The notes under the pieces are model-generated. The model was given only the letters and a program-made list of their open reading frames with translations, was not told the origin of the DNA and ran no database searches. A program made the position numbers and the translations under genes. A stretch of DNA of 64,000 nucleotides from JBPRGH01 sp051418055 (GTDB lineage: Bacteria > Bacteroidota > Bacteroidia > Cytophagales > Cyclobacteriaceae), in contig JBPRGH010000120.1 of assembly GCA_051418055.1 (NCBI GenBank), positions 124,001 to 188,000 of the forward strand. The letters run 5' to 3'. Shown here piece by piece: positions 35,130-42,580 of this stretch (positions within the stretch are counted from its first letter, which is position 1; the number at the start of each line of letters is the position of its first letter).

Positions 35130-35897
35130 ATGCGACCCTATATACTAGCAGAAACAAACTGGAAAGCCCTTAAAGATCAGCATGTAGAACTCGTTATATT
35201 ACCCTGGGCGGCTACCGAGGCGCATAATTATCACCTGCCTTACGCTACAGATATTATTGAAGCAGATGCTATCGGAGCTGAATCTGCTAAAATAGCATGG
35301 GAAAAAGGAGCCAAAGTAATGGTTCTTCCAACAATTCCCTTTGGTGTTAATACGGGACAGCCTGATATTAAGCTGGATATTAATATAAATCCAAGTACCC
35401 AATTAGCCATCTTAAAAGATATTCTTGCTGTACTCAGCGGCCAGGGCATCAGGAAATTCCTGATCCTCAATAGCCATGGGGGCAATGATTTTAAGCCTAT
35501 GTTAAGAGAGCTTGGCCTTCTCTTTCCGGAAATGCTTCTAGTATCCTGCAACTGGTTTCAAACTCTTGATAAGATGAAATTCTTTGAGGAACCAGGAGAT
35601 CATGCTGATGAGATGGAAACAAGCCTGCTCCTTTATCTTCAGCCAGAGTTAGTACTACCTTTAGAAGAGGCTGGTGACGGAAAAGAGAATAAATCAAAAG
35701 TAAAAGCAATAAGGGAAGGCTGGGCCTGGTCGGAAAGAAAATGGTCAATGGTAACAGCTGATACCGGTATCGGAAACCCTAAAAAAAGTACTGCAGAAAA
35801 GGGAAAAAAATTTTTTAAAGCAGTAACAGAAAAAATTGCAGAATTGATGCTAGATCTTACAAAAGTGGAAATTGAGAAGCGTTATGAACAACCTTAA
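35130..35897 (+). CDS. Creatininase family metal-dependent amidohydrolase
   Basis: 255 residues. Metal-binding motifs of the creatininase family are present: PWAATEAHNYHLPYATD (Glu30, His35, Asp41), LNSHGGND (His116) and GDHADEMETS (Glu163). Members cleave cyclic amides (creatinine, formamidopyrimidines, mycofactocin precursor). The start ATG lies 6 nt after the nitrilase stop. The actual substrate is unknown, and the pairing with a nitrilase suggests a two-step amide degradation. Confidence 0.88.
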   Translation: MRPYILAETNWKALKDQHVELVILPWAATEAHNYHLPYATDIIEADAIGAESAKIAWEKGAKVMVLPTIPFGVNTGQPDIKLDININPSTQLAILKDILAVLSGQGIRKFLILNSHGGNDFKPMLRELGLLFPEMLLVSCNWFQTLDKMKFFEEPGDHADEMETSLLLYLQPELVLPLEEAGDGKENKSKVKAIREGWAWSERKWSMVTADTGIGNPKKSTAEKGKKFFKAVTEKIAELMLDLTKVEIEKRYEQP

Positions 35898-35900
35898 TAT

Positions 35901-36824
35901 TTATTCTGACCTGGTATATCTTACGGATGATTTCATAGATTCCAATCCGCGCTCCCTTATCACATCTGCGTAAGTAATAAGGCTGAATTTTTTATTAATT
36001 AATTCCCTGAATTCCTGAGAAGTTAATACTTCAAGTTCAGTTTGTCTATGGGCACTTGCCATCGGTTTCCCTTCAGCTGAATTCATCAGATCACTATTCA
36101 GGTCCACCAAAGCATTCATCTCAGGATCCATCATAGCTATATGGAATTCAACCAGATTTATCTTTTCAGGATTTAGAGCATTTAAATGATCTAATAGTTC
36201 TTCTTTTTTGGTCTCAACAGGAACTGCCCACATGGATTTATAATTTTCATCAAAGTAGTTGGAAATGCCCAGCTTATATTTCCTGGCTAGCTTTTCAACA
36301 ATAGCACGTAATTCCGGTGTAGAAACTGCAGTACCCATATGATAATCGACATAATCAATTTTTACACCCGAAGCCAAGGCTCTTTCTATCTGGGCCGTAA
36401 GTTCGTTCTCTACTTCATCAAGCTTATAATTACTACTTAAAAATGATCTGACAGAAGGATAAAAATATCCAAGGCTATCCACCAGGCTTGGTACGGCGGA
36501 TTGACCTAATACAGGTCCCCACCGATAATGCTTCCATTCCGCATTTAATGTAAGATGTATTCCCACAGATACGGCAGGATAATTTTTAAGTATATCTATA
36601 GCCTCCTGGTACCACGGACAGGCAAACATAACCGAAGTTGAAAAAGGAATTCCTGATTCAGCAAGTTTCTTTACAGCTACATTAACAGAATGATTCATCC
36701 CAATATCATCCACACGCAGTAAAACAGCGGGAAGTTCTTTATCATCCTGTTGAGCTAATACAGGCATTATTACTCCTGCTGAAATGAATAGAATGACAAA
36801 CAATATAGTAGCTGACTTTTTCAT
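35901..36824 (-). CDS. Exported ChbG/HpnK (YdjC-like) deacetylase
   Basis: 307 residues with an N-terminal signal peptide. Family motifs are visible: LLRVDDIGMNHSVN (metal Asp-Asp), VSVGIHLTLNAEW (His) and VDYHMGTA (His). ChbG/HpnK proteins are carbohydrate deacetylases (chitooligosaccharide, hopanoid sugar). A periplasmic location is less common for the family but fits the many exported sugar enzymes nearby. It is convergent with the creatininase gene, with stops 3 nt apart. Confidence 0.85.
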   Translation of the reverse strand: MKKSATILFVILFISAGVIMPVLAQQDDKELPAVLLRVDDIGMNHSVNVAVKKLAESGIPFSTSVMFACPWYQEAIDILKNYPAVSVGIHLTLNAEWKHYRWGPVLGQSAVPSLVDSLGYFYPSVRSFLSSNYKLDEVENELTAQIERALASGVKIDYVDYHMGTAVSTPELRAIVEKLARKYKLGISNYFDENYKSMWAVPVETKKEELLDHLNALNPEKINLVEFHIAMMDPEMNALVDLNSDLMNSAEGKPMASAHRQTELEVLTSQEFRELINKKFSLITYADVIRERGLESMKSSVRYTRSE

Positions 36825-37038
36825 TTTTCTGTGGATTTAACTTTAATAATTAATTGGCTTCAGCAATTCAAATTCTTCTTGCTTTATCAATTTAATCTAT
36901 TATTCATTCATTACAATGAAAAAATCAAAAAATACTCAGTATAAGAGATGAGATTACAGGTATAAATCAGGAGGTATCTATTGCCCTAAAAGTTGATAAA
37001 CACTTCTCAACTTTTTCAGTTAAACAAATAAAATGCAT

Positions 37039-37171
37039 ATGGTAAAAGGACGAAAACCCGCTAACCAAGGGAAAAGGACAGGACGAACATCTATCTAAGA
37101 AAAAGAGAAAAAAAGCTTCTGAAGAAAAGAAAGCCCGGCATGCGGAAAAAGGTAAGGGTAAACAAGAATAG
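37039..37171 (+). pseudogene. Small Lys-rich protein gene with apparent frameshift
   Basis: From ATG 37039 the frame gives MVKGRKPANQGKRTGRTSI and stops at 37098. The next frame, entered around 37088, continues as HLSKKKRKKASEEKK then KGKGKQE and stops at 37169-37171. Both halves are basic and Gly/Lys/Arg-rich and look like one protein of about 44 residues broken by a one-base change near CGAACATC. It lies alone between the deacetylase and CDGSH genes. A sequencing error, a true pseudogene or two unrelated pieces are possible; I do not recognise the family. Confidence 0.5.
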
Positions 37172-37274
37172 TTTATTTAATAGGATTTTATAGTATCAAT
37201 TATCCGAATATAAGTATCTTAGATAATATACCCGCACTCTTAAAAAAACTTAATACCAATTATTAAAAGTAGTT

Positions 37275-37496
37275 ATGGCCAGCACAAAAATAACAGTTAA
37301 TCCTAACGGTTCCCTCAGAGTAGAAGGGGATTTTGAAATTGTAGATAAACAGGGCAATCCCTATGGTTTGGGTGGAAGGACATTAGTATCCATCTGCCGA
37401 TGCGGACTTTCAAAAAATAAACCTTTTTGCGATGGTGCACATAAAGGGCATTTCGAACATGAGGCTGAAGCATTTGATCTGCCTGATAAAAAATAG
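37275..37496 (+). CDS. CDGSH iron-sulfur domain protein
   Basis: 73 residues. The 3-Cys/1-His [2Fe-2S] motif is CRCGLSKNKPFCDGAH (Cys41, Cys43, Cys52, His56), preceded by a short beta region (GSLRVEGDFEIVDKQGNPY). The length is typical of single-domain bacterial CDGSH proteins, thought to be electron-transfer or redox-sensing proteins of the cytoplasm. No neighbour indicates a partner. Confidence 0.93.
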   Translation: MASTKITVNPNGSLRVEGDFEIVDKQGNPYGLGGRTLVSICRCGLSKNKPFCDGAHKGHFEHEAEAFDLPDKK

Positions 37497-37563
37497 AAAA
37501 GCCGGTTAATTTTCTATCCTGATAATCTTTATGATAGGCGCTAAAGTGTATTAATTTGTATTT

Positions 37564-37923
37564 TTATCCTCTTTTACGCTCCTGCTTTTCTTTTTTCTCC
37601 TTATGTTCCTGGCGGCGCTGTTTTTCTTTAGCCTCTTCATGTTTTTCCTCACCTTTTTTGCCCTTTTTTCTTTCATCCAGATCTGACAGTGACTCTTCTC
37701 TGCCATATAATATCAGGTGATCATTGGCCTCAATCTTTGAATCCCGGTTTGGAACTTCTACGTAATCACCGATAGGTTTTTTTATAGCTAAAACATTTAC
37801 TCCTTCTGACCAAAGATTAAGCTCACCTAACTTTTTGCCTGACATCCAGTCATCTTTTTTAACCTCAAGCTCATAAATTTCATATTCTCCAAATAAATGA
37901 AGAAGGTTTGCATAATCCTTCAC
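37564..37923 (-). CDS. TrkA C-terminal (RCK_C) domain protein with charged tail
   Basis: 119 residues from the GTG at 37923. The RCK_C fold covers about 15-80 (YELEVKKDDWMSGKKLGELNLWSEGVNVLAIKKP and PNRDSKIEANDHLILYGREESL); the remaining 40 residues are almost all Lys, Glu, Arg and Gln. An ATG at 37951 is followed by C plus nine A; with eight A the frame would run MQKKYSRLGVKDYANLL into this protein without a stop. With nine A the upstream frame diverges. The natural N-terminus may thus be broken or phase-variable. Related proteins usually carry N-terminal helices that are absent here. Confidence 0.75.
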   Translation of the reverse strand: MKDYANLLHLFGEYEIYELEVKKDDWMSGKKLGELNLWSEGVNVLAIKKPIGDYVEVPNRDSKIEANDHLILYGREESLSDLDERKKGKKGEEKHEEAKEKQRRQEHKEKKEKQERKRG

Positions 37924-37966
37924 ACCTAACCTGGAATATTTTTTTTTGCATAGGTTAATTTAATCT

Positions 37967-37997
37967 AAAAAGGCTGCCTTATTCAGGCAGCCTTTTT
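37967..37997 (-). terminator. Terminator of the EF-hand lipoprotein gene
   Basis: AAAAAGGCTGCCT and AGGCAGCCTTTTT form a 12- to 13-bp stem with a 5-nt loop; the U-tract serves the minus-strand EF-hand gene ending at 38016. Confidence 0.9.
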
Positions 37998-38015
37998 GTT
38001 CATAATTTTGAATTA

Positions 38016-38414
38016 TTAAAGATCGTAATAATAATCACCATATTCTACCTCCTCAACGAATCCATCCCCATCAACATCCCATAGGGTATAAGAGCCCATT
38101 AAATATTCATCCCTGTCAAGGAAATCGTCCTCATCAATATCCCAATCTTCATAAGCACCTTCCAATTCATAATCATAATCAGGGTAGTACTCACTGATTC
38201 CCATTTCCCATTCTTTCTCATCAATTAGATCATCCTGATCAATATCCCATGCCTCATAATAGCCTATATCATCGTAAGCGGCACGGAACTCCTCTTCATC
38301 TATTCTTTCATCGACATTTGTATCCCAGTCTGTATAAGCATAATCCGCTTCAGTATCACAACTGAAAAATGTAAGTAATACAGCTAACGATCCTGCTGAA
38401 AATAAATATTTCAT
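38016..38414 (-). CDS. EF-hand lipoprotein with four calcium-binding loops
   Basis: 132 residues from the ATG at 38414; a longer frame from 38486 would overlap the preceding aromatic-biosynthesis gene and lacks a signal. The lipobox is LTFFSCDT. Four loops are visible in tandem: DTNVDERIDEEE, DIDQDDLIDEKE, DIDEDDFLDRDE and DVDGDGFVEEVE, separated by about 25-30 residues, with many Tyr and Trp. The protein is very acidic. It probably binds Ca2+ at the cell surface or in the periplasm; the function is otherwise unknown. Confidence 0.88.
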   Translation of the reverse strand: MKYLFSAGSLAVLLTFFSCDTEADYAYTDWDTNVDERIDEEEFRAAYDDIGYYEAWDIDQDDLIDEKEWEMGISEYYPDYDYELEGAYEDWDIDEDDFLDRDEYLMGSYTLWDVDGDGFVEEVEYGDYYYDL

Positions 38415-38482
38415 AGTAATCTCTTTTTTATTTATAACTTCTAAACAGGGAATCCATTGATATGTTAATGATTTACTGCAGG

Positions 38483-40462
38483 TCATTCTGTATTCATTAT
38501 TCTATTTTGATGATTTATCGACTCCTGGTGCACTGCTTTTAGGTATCTTTCAATAAATTCTTTACCAAGACCAAGCTCCTCTCCTTTTTTAAGATTTTTG
38601 TCATAAATATCATTCCACCTGGATGTCTGAAGTATTGTCACCTGGTTTTGCTTTTTAAACCTCCCAATATCTCCGGCAACATTCATGCGCTGGGAAAGCA
38701 TATTTAATATCTCCGCATCGATTTCATCAATTTTATTTCTCAATTTATCTATGGATTTATCAGGATCTATAAGATCCCCCATCTCTCTTCTTAGAACTAA
38801 ATCATCGATAATCTCTTTTAGCCTGACCGGCGTTACCTGCTGTTTAGCATCACTCAGAGCTTTATCAGGAGTTATATGTGATTCTATCATTAATCCTTCA
38901 AAATTCAGGTCCATTGCCTGCTGAGATATACCCGCTATCAATTCACGTGTACCACCTATATGGCTGGGATCACAGATAATAGGTATATCCGGCATCCTGC
39001 GTTTTAGCTCAATTGGAATTTGCCATTGCGGAGCATTCCTGTACTGCTTTTCTCCAAACCTAGAAAAGCCCCGATGTATAGCTCCAATTTTTGATATTCC
39101 TGCACCCTGAACACGCTCAATAGCCCCGATCCATAACTCCAGGTCTGCATTAATAGGATTTTTTATTAATACCGGAATATCCAACCCATCCAGAGCATCT
39201 GCTATCTCCTGTACTGAAAAAGGGTTAACGGTCGTTCTGGCACCAAGCCACAGGATATCCACATCATACTTGAGTGCCTCCTCCACATGACGTGCATTAG
39301 CTACCTCCACTGCAGTTTTTAAGCCGGTTTGTTCCTTCGCTTTCTTAAGCCATTTCAACCCCACAGTGCCTACTCCTTCAAATGTATTTGGTCTGGTCCT
39401 GGGTTTCCATATTCCTGCACGTAAAACATCCACCTTGCCTGTTTCAGCAAGCTGCCTGCAAGTCTCCAAAGTTTGTCCTTCCGTCTCTGCACTGCATGGC
39501 CCACTAATAACGAGTGGACGATTTAAACCTGGCAACCAATTTTCGAGAGGCTCAATAGGTTTAATAGCCTTTTTGACTTTCGGTTTACTATAAAAACGCT
39601 CTCTGTTCTTCAGCTCTATACCTTCCAATATCCTTTTGATCTGCGTGGCATTTGCAATCATGTCATAAGCCTCACCGGTCATACCTTCATCAACCACTTC
39701 TTTATATTGCATCAGCTGTTCAATATATGCTTCCAGGGCCATGGAAATATTACCAGCATTTTGAGTGAATATAGGCGCCCACATTTCCGGTGAGCTCTTC
39801 GCCAGTCTCACAGTTGAGGCAAATCCACTCCCGGCCATATTGAAAATGCTTTTTTCATCCTTTTCAATTTTTAGTACTGTAGAGCTTAAAGCAAATGAAG
39901 TTATATGAGAAAGATGAGATACAAACGCAATATGACGATCGTGCTCCTGCGCATCCATTTCAATAACTTCCATCTTCAGATGATCAAACAGATCCTTAAC
40001 CAGGCGCCGCGCTTCTTCACTTGATTGCTCCGGATTACAAATAATATTTACCTTATGATCAAACAATTGATGCTGAGCAGCCCTTGGGCCAGTCATTTCA
40101 GTTCCTGCTATCGGATGGCATGCTACAAATTGTTTTCTTTTGGCATGCTTTTGAAGATGACCACATATAAATTCCTTTGTTGACCCGACATCCAAAACAA
40201 TTTGTCTGTCATTAATCATATCTAAAACAGTGGCAACCACTTTTGGGGCAACATCCACAGGTGTTGAGACTACAATTACCTCACATTTTTGTGTGACCTC
40301 CTCAAGTGTGGCAGGTTCATCGATTATACCCAGCACCTGTGCTATTTCCAGATGCTCAGGATTATTATCAACACCTAGTATTTTAGAGGCAAAACCCCTC
40401 TGTCGAAGATCGAGCGCCATTGATCCTCCAATTAATCCTATTCCTATTATTCCTATTTTCAT
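38483..40462 (-). CDS. Trifunctional fusion: prephenate dehydrogenase, DAHP synthase and chorismate mutase
   Basis: 659 residues. Residues 1-285 are a TyrA-type prephenate dehydrogenase: NAD motif GIGLIG (7-12), HPIAGTE (His116), VSHLSHI (His183, His186). Residues about 315-555 are a DAHP synthase of the KDO8P-synthase-like type (RPLVISGPCSAE, RAGIWKPRTRPNTFEG, CDPSHIGGTRE). Residues about 568-655 are an AroQ-type chorismate mutase helix bundle (SIDKLRNKIDEIDAEIL, then QRMNVAGDIGRFKK). DAHP synthase/chorismate mutase fusions are common in Bacteroidota, but joining TyrA in front makes entry and exit steps of the tyrosine branch one polypeptide. It follows the aminotransferase gene by 21 nt. 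Confidence 0.9.
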   Translation of the reverse strand: MKIGIIGIGLIGGSMALDLRQRGFASKILGVDNNPEHLEIAQVLGIIDEPATLEEVTQKCEVIVVSTPVDVAPKVVATVLDMINDRQIVLDVGSTKEFICGHLQKHAKRKQFVACHPIAGTEMTGPRAAQHQLFDHKVNIICNPEQSSEEARRLVKDLFDHLKMEVIEMDAQEHDRHIAFVSHLSHITSFALSSTVLKIEKDEKSIFNMAGSGFASTVRLAKSSPEMWAPIFTQNAGNISMALEAYIEQLMQYKEVVDEGMTGEAYDMIANATQIKRILEGIELKNRERFYSKPKVKKAIKPIEPLENWLPGLNRPLVISGPCSAETEGQTLETCRQLAETGKVDVLRAGIWKPRTRPNTFEGVGTVGLKWLKKAKEQTGLKTAVEVANARHVEEALKYDVDILWLGARTTVNPFSVQEIADALDGLDIPVLIKNPINADLELWIGAIERVQGAGISKIGAIHRGFSRFGEKQYRNAPQWQIPIELKRRMPDIPIICDPSHIGGTRELIAGISQQAMDLNFEGLMIESHITPDKALSDAKQQVTPVRLKEIIDDLVLRREMGDLIDPDKSIDKLRNKIDEIDAEILNMLSQRMNVAGDIGRFKKQNQVTILQTSRWNDIYDKNLKKGEELGLGKEFIERYLKAVHQESINHQNRIMNTE

Positions 40463-40483
40463 ATCTATTTTGGTATTTTTTAT

Positions 40484-41644
40484 TTATCGATTTATTGTTT
40501 TTATTCGTTGTAAGGCTTCTTTTAACCTTTCCTTATCAGTACATAAAGAAATTCTTATAAAGCGTTTACCGTTTTTCCCAAAAATGAAGCCCGGGGTGAG
40601 GAATACTCTTCCCTTCTGTAATATTTCATCCAACCATTCTGCTACATCTTTTATTTCTTCAGGAGCTTTTCCCCATACAAAAAGTCCTGAGGCATTACAG
40701 TTGTAGGAACAGTTCAATTGCTCCATAATTTCCCATACAATTTTTCTCCTTTCGCTGTAGATATTATTTTGCTCCTTAAACCATCCTTTTTCCTGCTTTA
40801 AAGCTTCAACAGCAGCCTCCTGTACAGGCAGGAACATTCCGGAATCCACATTACTTTTTGAAATAAGTATGCTATTAATATGCTCTCTGGCCCCTGCAAC
40901 CATACCTATGCGCCAACCCGCCATATTATGAGATTTGCTTAATGAATTCAATTCAAGAACATTTGAGGTCACTCCTGTAGCGGAGAAGATACTTAGAGGA
41001 TTATCATTCAGGATAAAACTATACGGATTGTCATTGCAAAGCAGTATATTATTCTCTATTGCGAAGGCTACTATTTCCTTAAATATGGATACAGAAGCTT
41101 TTGCTCCGGTCGGCATGTGAGGATAATTTATCCACATCAGCTTTACACGCGAGAGGTCTGCTAAAGCTATTTTCTTTAGATCAGGCAGCCATCCCTGATC
41201 TTCTTTCAAATTATAGAACTTTATTTTACCACCTGCCATTCGCGTTGCAGCAGCATAAGCAGGATATCCGGGATCAGGTATTAATACTTCATCTCCTTCT
41301 TCAATGAAAGTTTGCGAAATATAAGTAATACCTTCTTTTGAACCTATCAGCGGTAATATCTGTGCCTCGGGATCTAAATCAACATCATAGAAATTCTTAT
41401 AAAATTCAGCGAAACCAACTCTTAAAGGACCAATGCCTTTATAGCTTTGATAGCCATGATTTTTCTCAACTTTTGCAGAAGAAATCAGTTTTTCAATAGC
41501 TGCCTGAGGTGGCGCTAAATCAGGATTTCCTATTCCTAAATTTATTATATCAAGGCCTTTCTTATTTAAAGCCTCTATCTCTCTTAATTTTTCAGAGAAA
41601 TAATATTCCTGTATTCCCTCAATCCTTTTTGCCGTTGTTGTCAT
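40484..41644 (-). CDS. PLP-dependent class I aminotransferase of aromatic operon
   Basis: 386 residues. The PLP-binding Lys lies in LSKSHNMAGWRIG and the Asp/Tyr region in CNDNPYSFIL; NYPHMPTGA is the variant of the family NPxNPTG motif. The fold is that of aspartate/LL-DAP aminotransferases. Position at the head of the operon with the TyrA/DAHP synthase/chorismate mutase fusion points to prephenate or aromatic keto-acid transamination. The start ATG lies 11 nt after the T-tract of a terminator that ends a Tyr/Phe leader peptide region. Confidence 0.9.
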   Translation of the reverse strand: MTTTAKRIEGIQEYYFSEKLREIEALNKKGLDIINLGIGNPDLAPPQAAIEKLISSAKVEKNHGYQSYKGIGPLRVGFAEFYKNFYDVDLDPEAQILPLIGSKEGITYISQTFIEEGDEVLIPDPGYPAYAAATRMAGGKIKFYNLKEDQGWLPDLKKIALADLSRVKLMWINYPHMPTGAKASVSIFKEIVAFAIENNILLCNDNPYSFILNDNPLSIFSATGVTSNVLELNSLSKSHNMAGWRIGMVAGAREHINSILISKSNVDSGMFLPVQEAAVEALKQEKGWFKEQNNIYSERRKIVWEIMEQLNCSYNCNASGLFVWGKAPEEIKDVAEWLDEILQKGRVFLTPGFIFGKNGKRFIRISLCTDKERLKEALQRIKTINR

Positions 41645-41655
41645 ATGTTTTAAAT

Positions 41656-41682
41656 AAAAAAGTCCCTGTATTTTGCAGGGAC
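41656..41682 (-). terminator. Attenuator 2 of the aromatic operon
   Basis: On the minus strand GTCCCTG-CAAAATA-CAGGGAC followed by six T, 11 nt before the aminotransferase ATG. GCAGTGGAC inside leader peptide 2 (plus positions 41721-41729) can pair with the 5' arm GTCCCTGC, with one bulged base, as an antiterminator. Confidence 0.9.
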
Positions 41683-41688
41683 CCGTTG

Positions 41689-41796
41689 TTATCTTTTAAT
41701 TTTCTTTTCATAACAAAATCGTCCACTGCCACTGTAGAAATAATAGTAGTAATAGTAGAAATTGTTATATGTGGTAATATTTTTCAATAATTCCAT
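41689..41796 (-). CDS. Tyr/Phe-rich leader peptide 2
   Basis: A 35-residue reading frame from ATG 41796 to the stop at 41689. It contains nine consecutive aromatic codons, FYYYYYYFY (residues 13-21: seven Tyr, two Phe), followed by SGSGRFCYEKKIKR. It is followed after 6 nt by a terminator hairpin. This is the layout of an attenuation leader: ribosomes stalled for charged Tyr-tRNA or Phe-tRNA would leave the antiterminator sequence GCAGTGGAC free. The coding sequence was not in any database-like evidence available to me; identification is from composition and position. Confidence 0.88.
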   Translation of the reverse strand: MELLKNITTYNNFYYYYYYFYSGSGRFCYEKKIKR

Positions 41797-41801
41797 AAAA
41801 T

Positions 41802-41826
41802 AAAAAAACCTCCGAAGGGGAGGCTT
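41802..41826 (-). terminator. Attenuator 1 of the aromatic operon
   Basis: On the minus strand AAGCCTCC-CCTTC-GGAGGTTTTTTT, an 8-bp stem including a G-U pair and a T-run, placed between leader peptides 1 and 2. AAGGGAG just after the stop of leader 1 could pair with CTCCCCTT as antiterminator. The same GGAGG and T-rich sequence lies just before the leader 2 ATG. Confidence 0.8.
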
Positions 41827-41853
41827 ATATATTTTTACAGACGTAGCTCTCCC

Positions 41854-41907
41854 TTATTGCATTCGGCAATAGTAATAGAAGAAATATGACTGTTTTACAA
41901 AATTCAT
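41854..41907 (-). CDS. Tyr/Phe-rich leader peptide 1
   Basis: A 17-residue reading frame, MNFVKQSYFFYYYCRMQ, from ATG 41907 to TAA at 41854. Six of its codons in a row are Tyr or Phe (YFFYYY). It is followed by hairpin 1 at 41802-41826 and then by leader peptide 2. Two independent leader-terminator units in series precede the operon. Confidence 0.85.
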   Translation of the reverse strand: MNFVKQSYFFYYYCRMQ

Positions 41908-41965
41908 TATCTGTTGATGAAGATGGTAAGAATTTTTAATATTCAAAAATAAATATCAATAAAAA

Positions 41966-42580
41966 TTACATAATAATTCTAATGCTAAGGTTAAATCCAT
42001 AGCTTAATCCAAAAGAATCATAACCGGAAACATTAGCTTCAGGGATTTCTGCACTTTCGGGATCACTCTGATTATTGATATATGAATAGTAGATCCCCCC
42101 ACCAACAGACTGTTTGATATTAATATTAGGATGTACTTTCCACAGGATGCCATACCCGATATGATTTTGCACCAGGTACTCTGCGCTTTTGTAAGAATAA
42201 GTCTGATAGGATTGAGAACCGGCATTCCATGTTTGTGATGACCATTTATCAACTATGCGATTGGCTATAAATTCATTGAAAAACATGAAATTTAATTTTT
42301 TACTTCCCTCTAAAGGATAAATTTCGTAAGCTCCCTGAAATCCTGTAAATTTTGGATTGCTTTTATCCGAAGCTGTTGATGCAGAGGCTAACATAAAATT
42401 AGGACCTATAGAAAATTCATGGAGCCCTTTAGAAAATTTTACCTGTGGTGAGGTGTAGAGACGGAATGTTTTTTCAATATAAGCCCCATTTGCCCTTACA
42501 TCAAATCCTGTAAAATTATATTGTGCATGTGCTAACTGAATTGAGCAGAAAACCAGTAAGAGAGAACCTAATACTTTCAT
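41966..42580 (-). CDS. Exported beta-barrel protein of unknown function
   Basis: 204 residues. A cleavable signal ends at QLAHAQ. The rest alternates polar and aromatic residues in strand-length segments (FTGFDVRANGAYIEKTFRLYTSP, FSIGPNFMLASAS, HIGYGILWKVHPNI, SFGLSYGFNLSIRI) and ends in an aliphatic residue, as small outer-membrane barrels do. No enzyme motif. It overlaps the phosphatase-like gene by 4 nt (ATGA), so they are translationally coupled and probably both act in the envelope. Confidence 0.75.
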   Translation of the reverse strand: MKVLGSLLLVFCSIQLAHAQYNFTGFDVRANGAYIEKTFRLYTSPQVKFSKGLHEFSIGPNFMLASASTASDKSNPKFTGFQGAYEIYPLEGSKKLNFMFFNEFIANRIVDKWSSQTWNAGSQSYQTYSYKSAEYLVQNHIGYGILWKVHPNINIKQSVGGGIYYSYINNQSDPESAEIPEANVSGYDSFGLSYGFNLSIRIIM

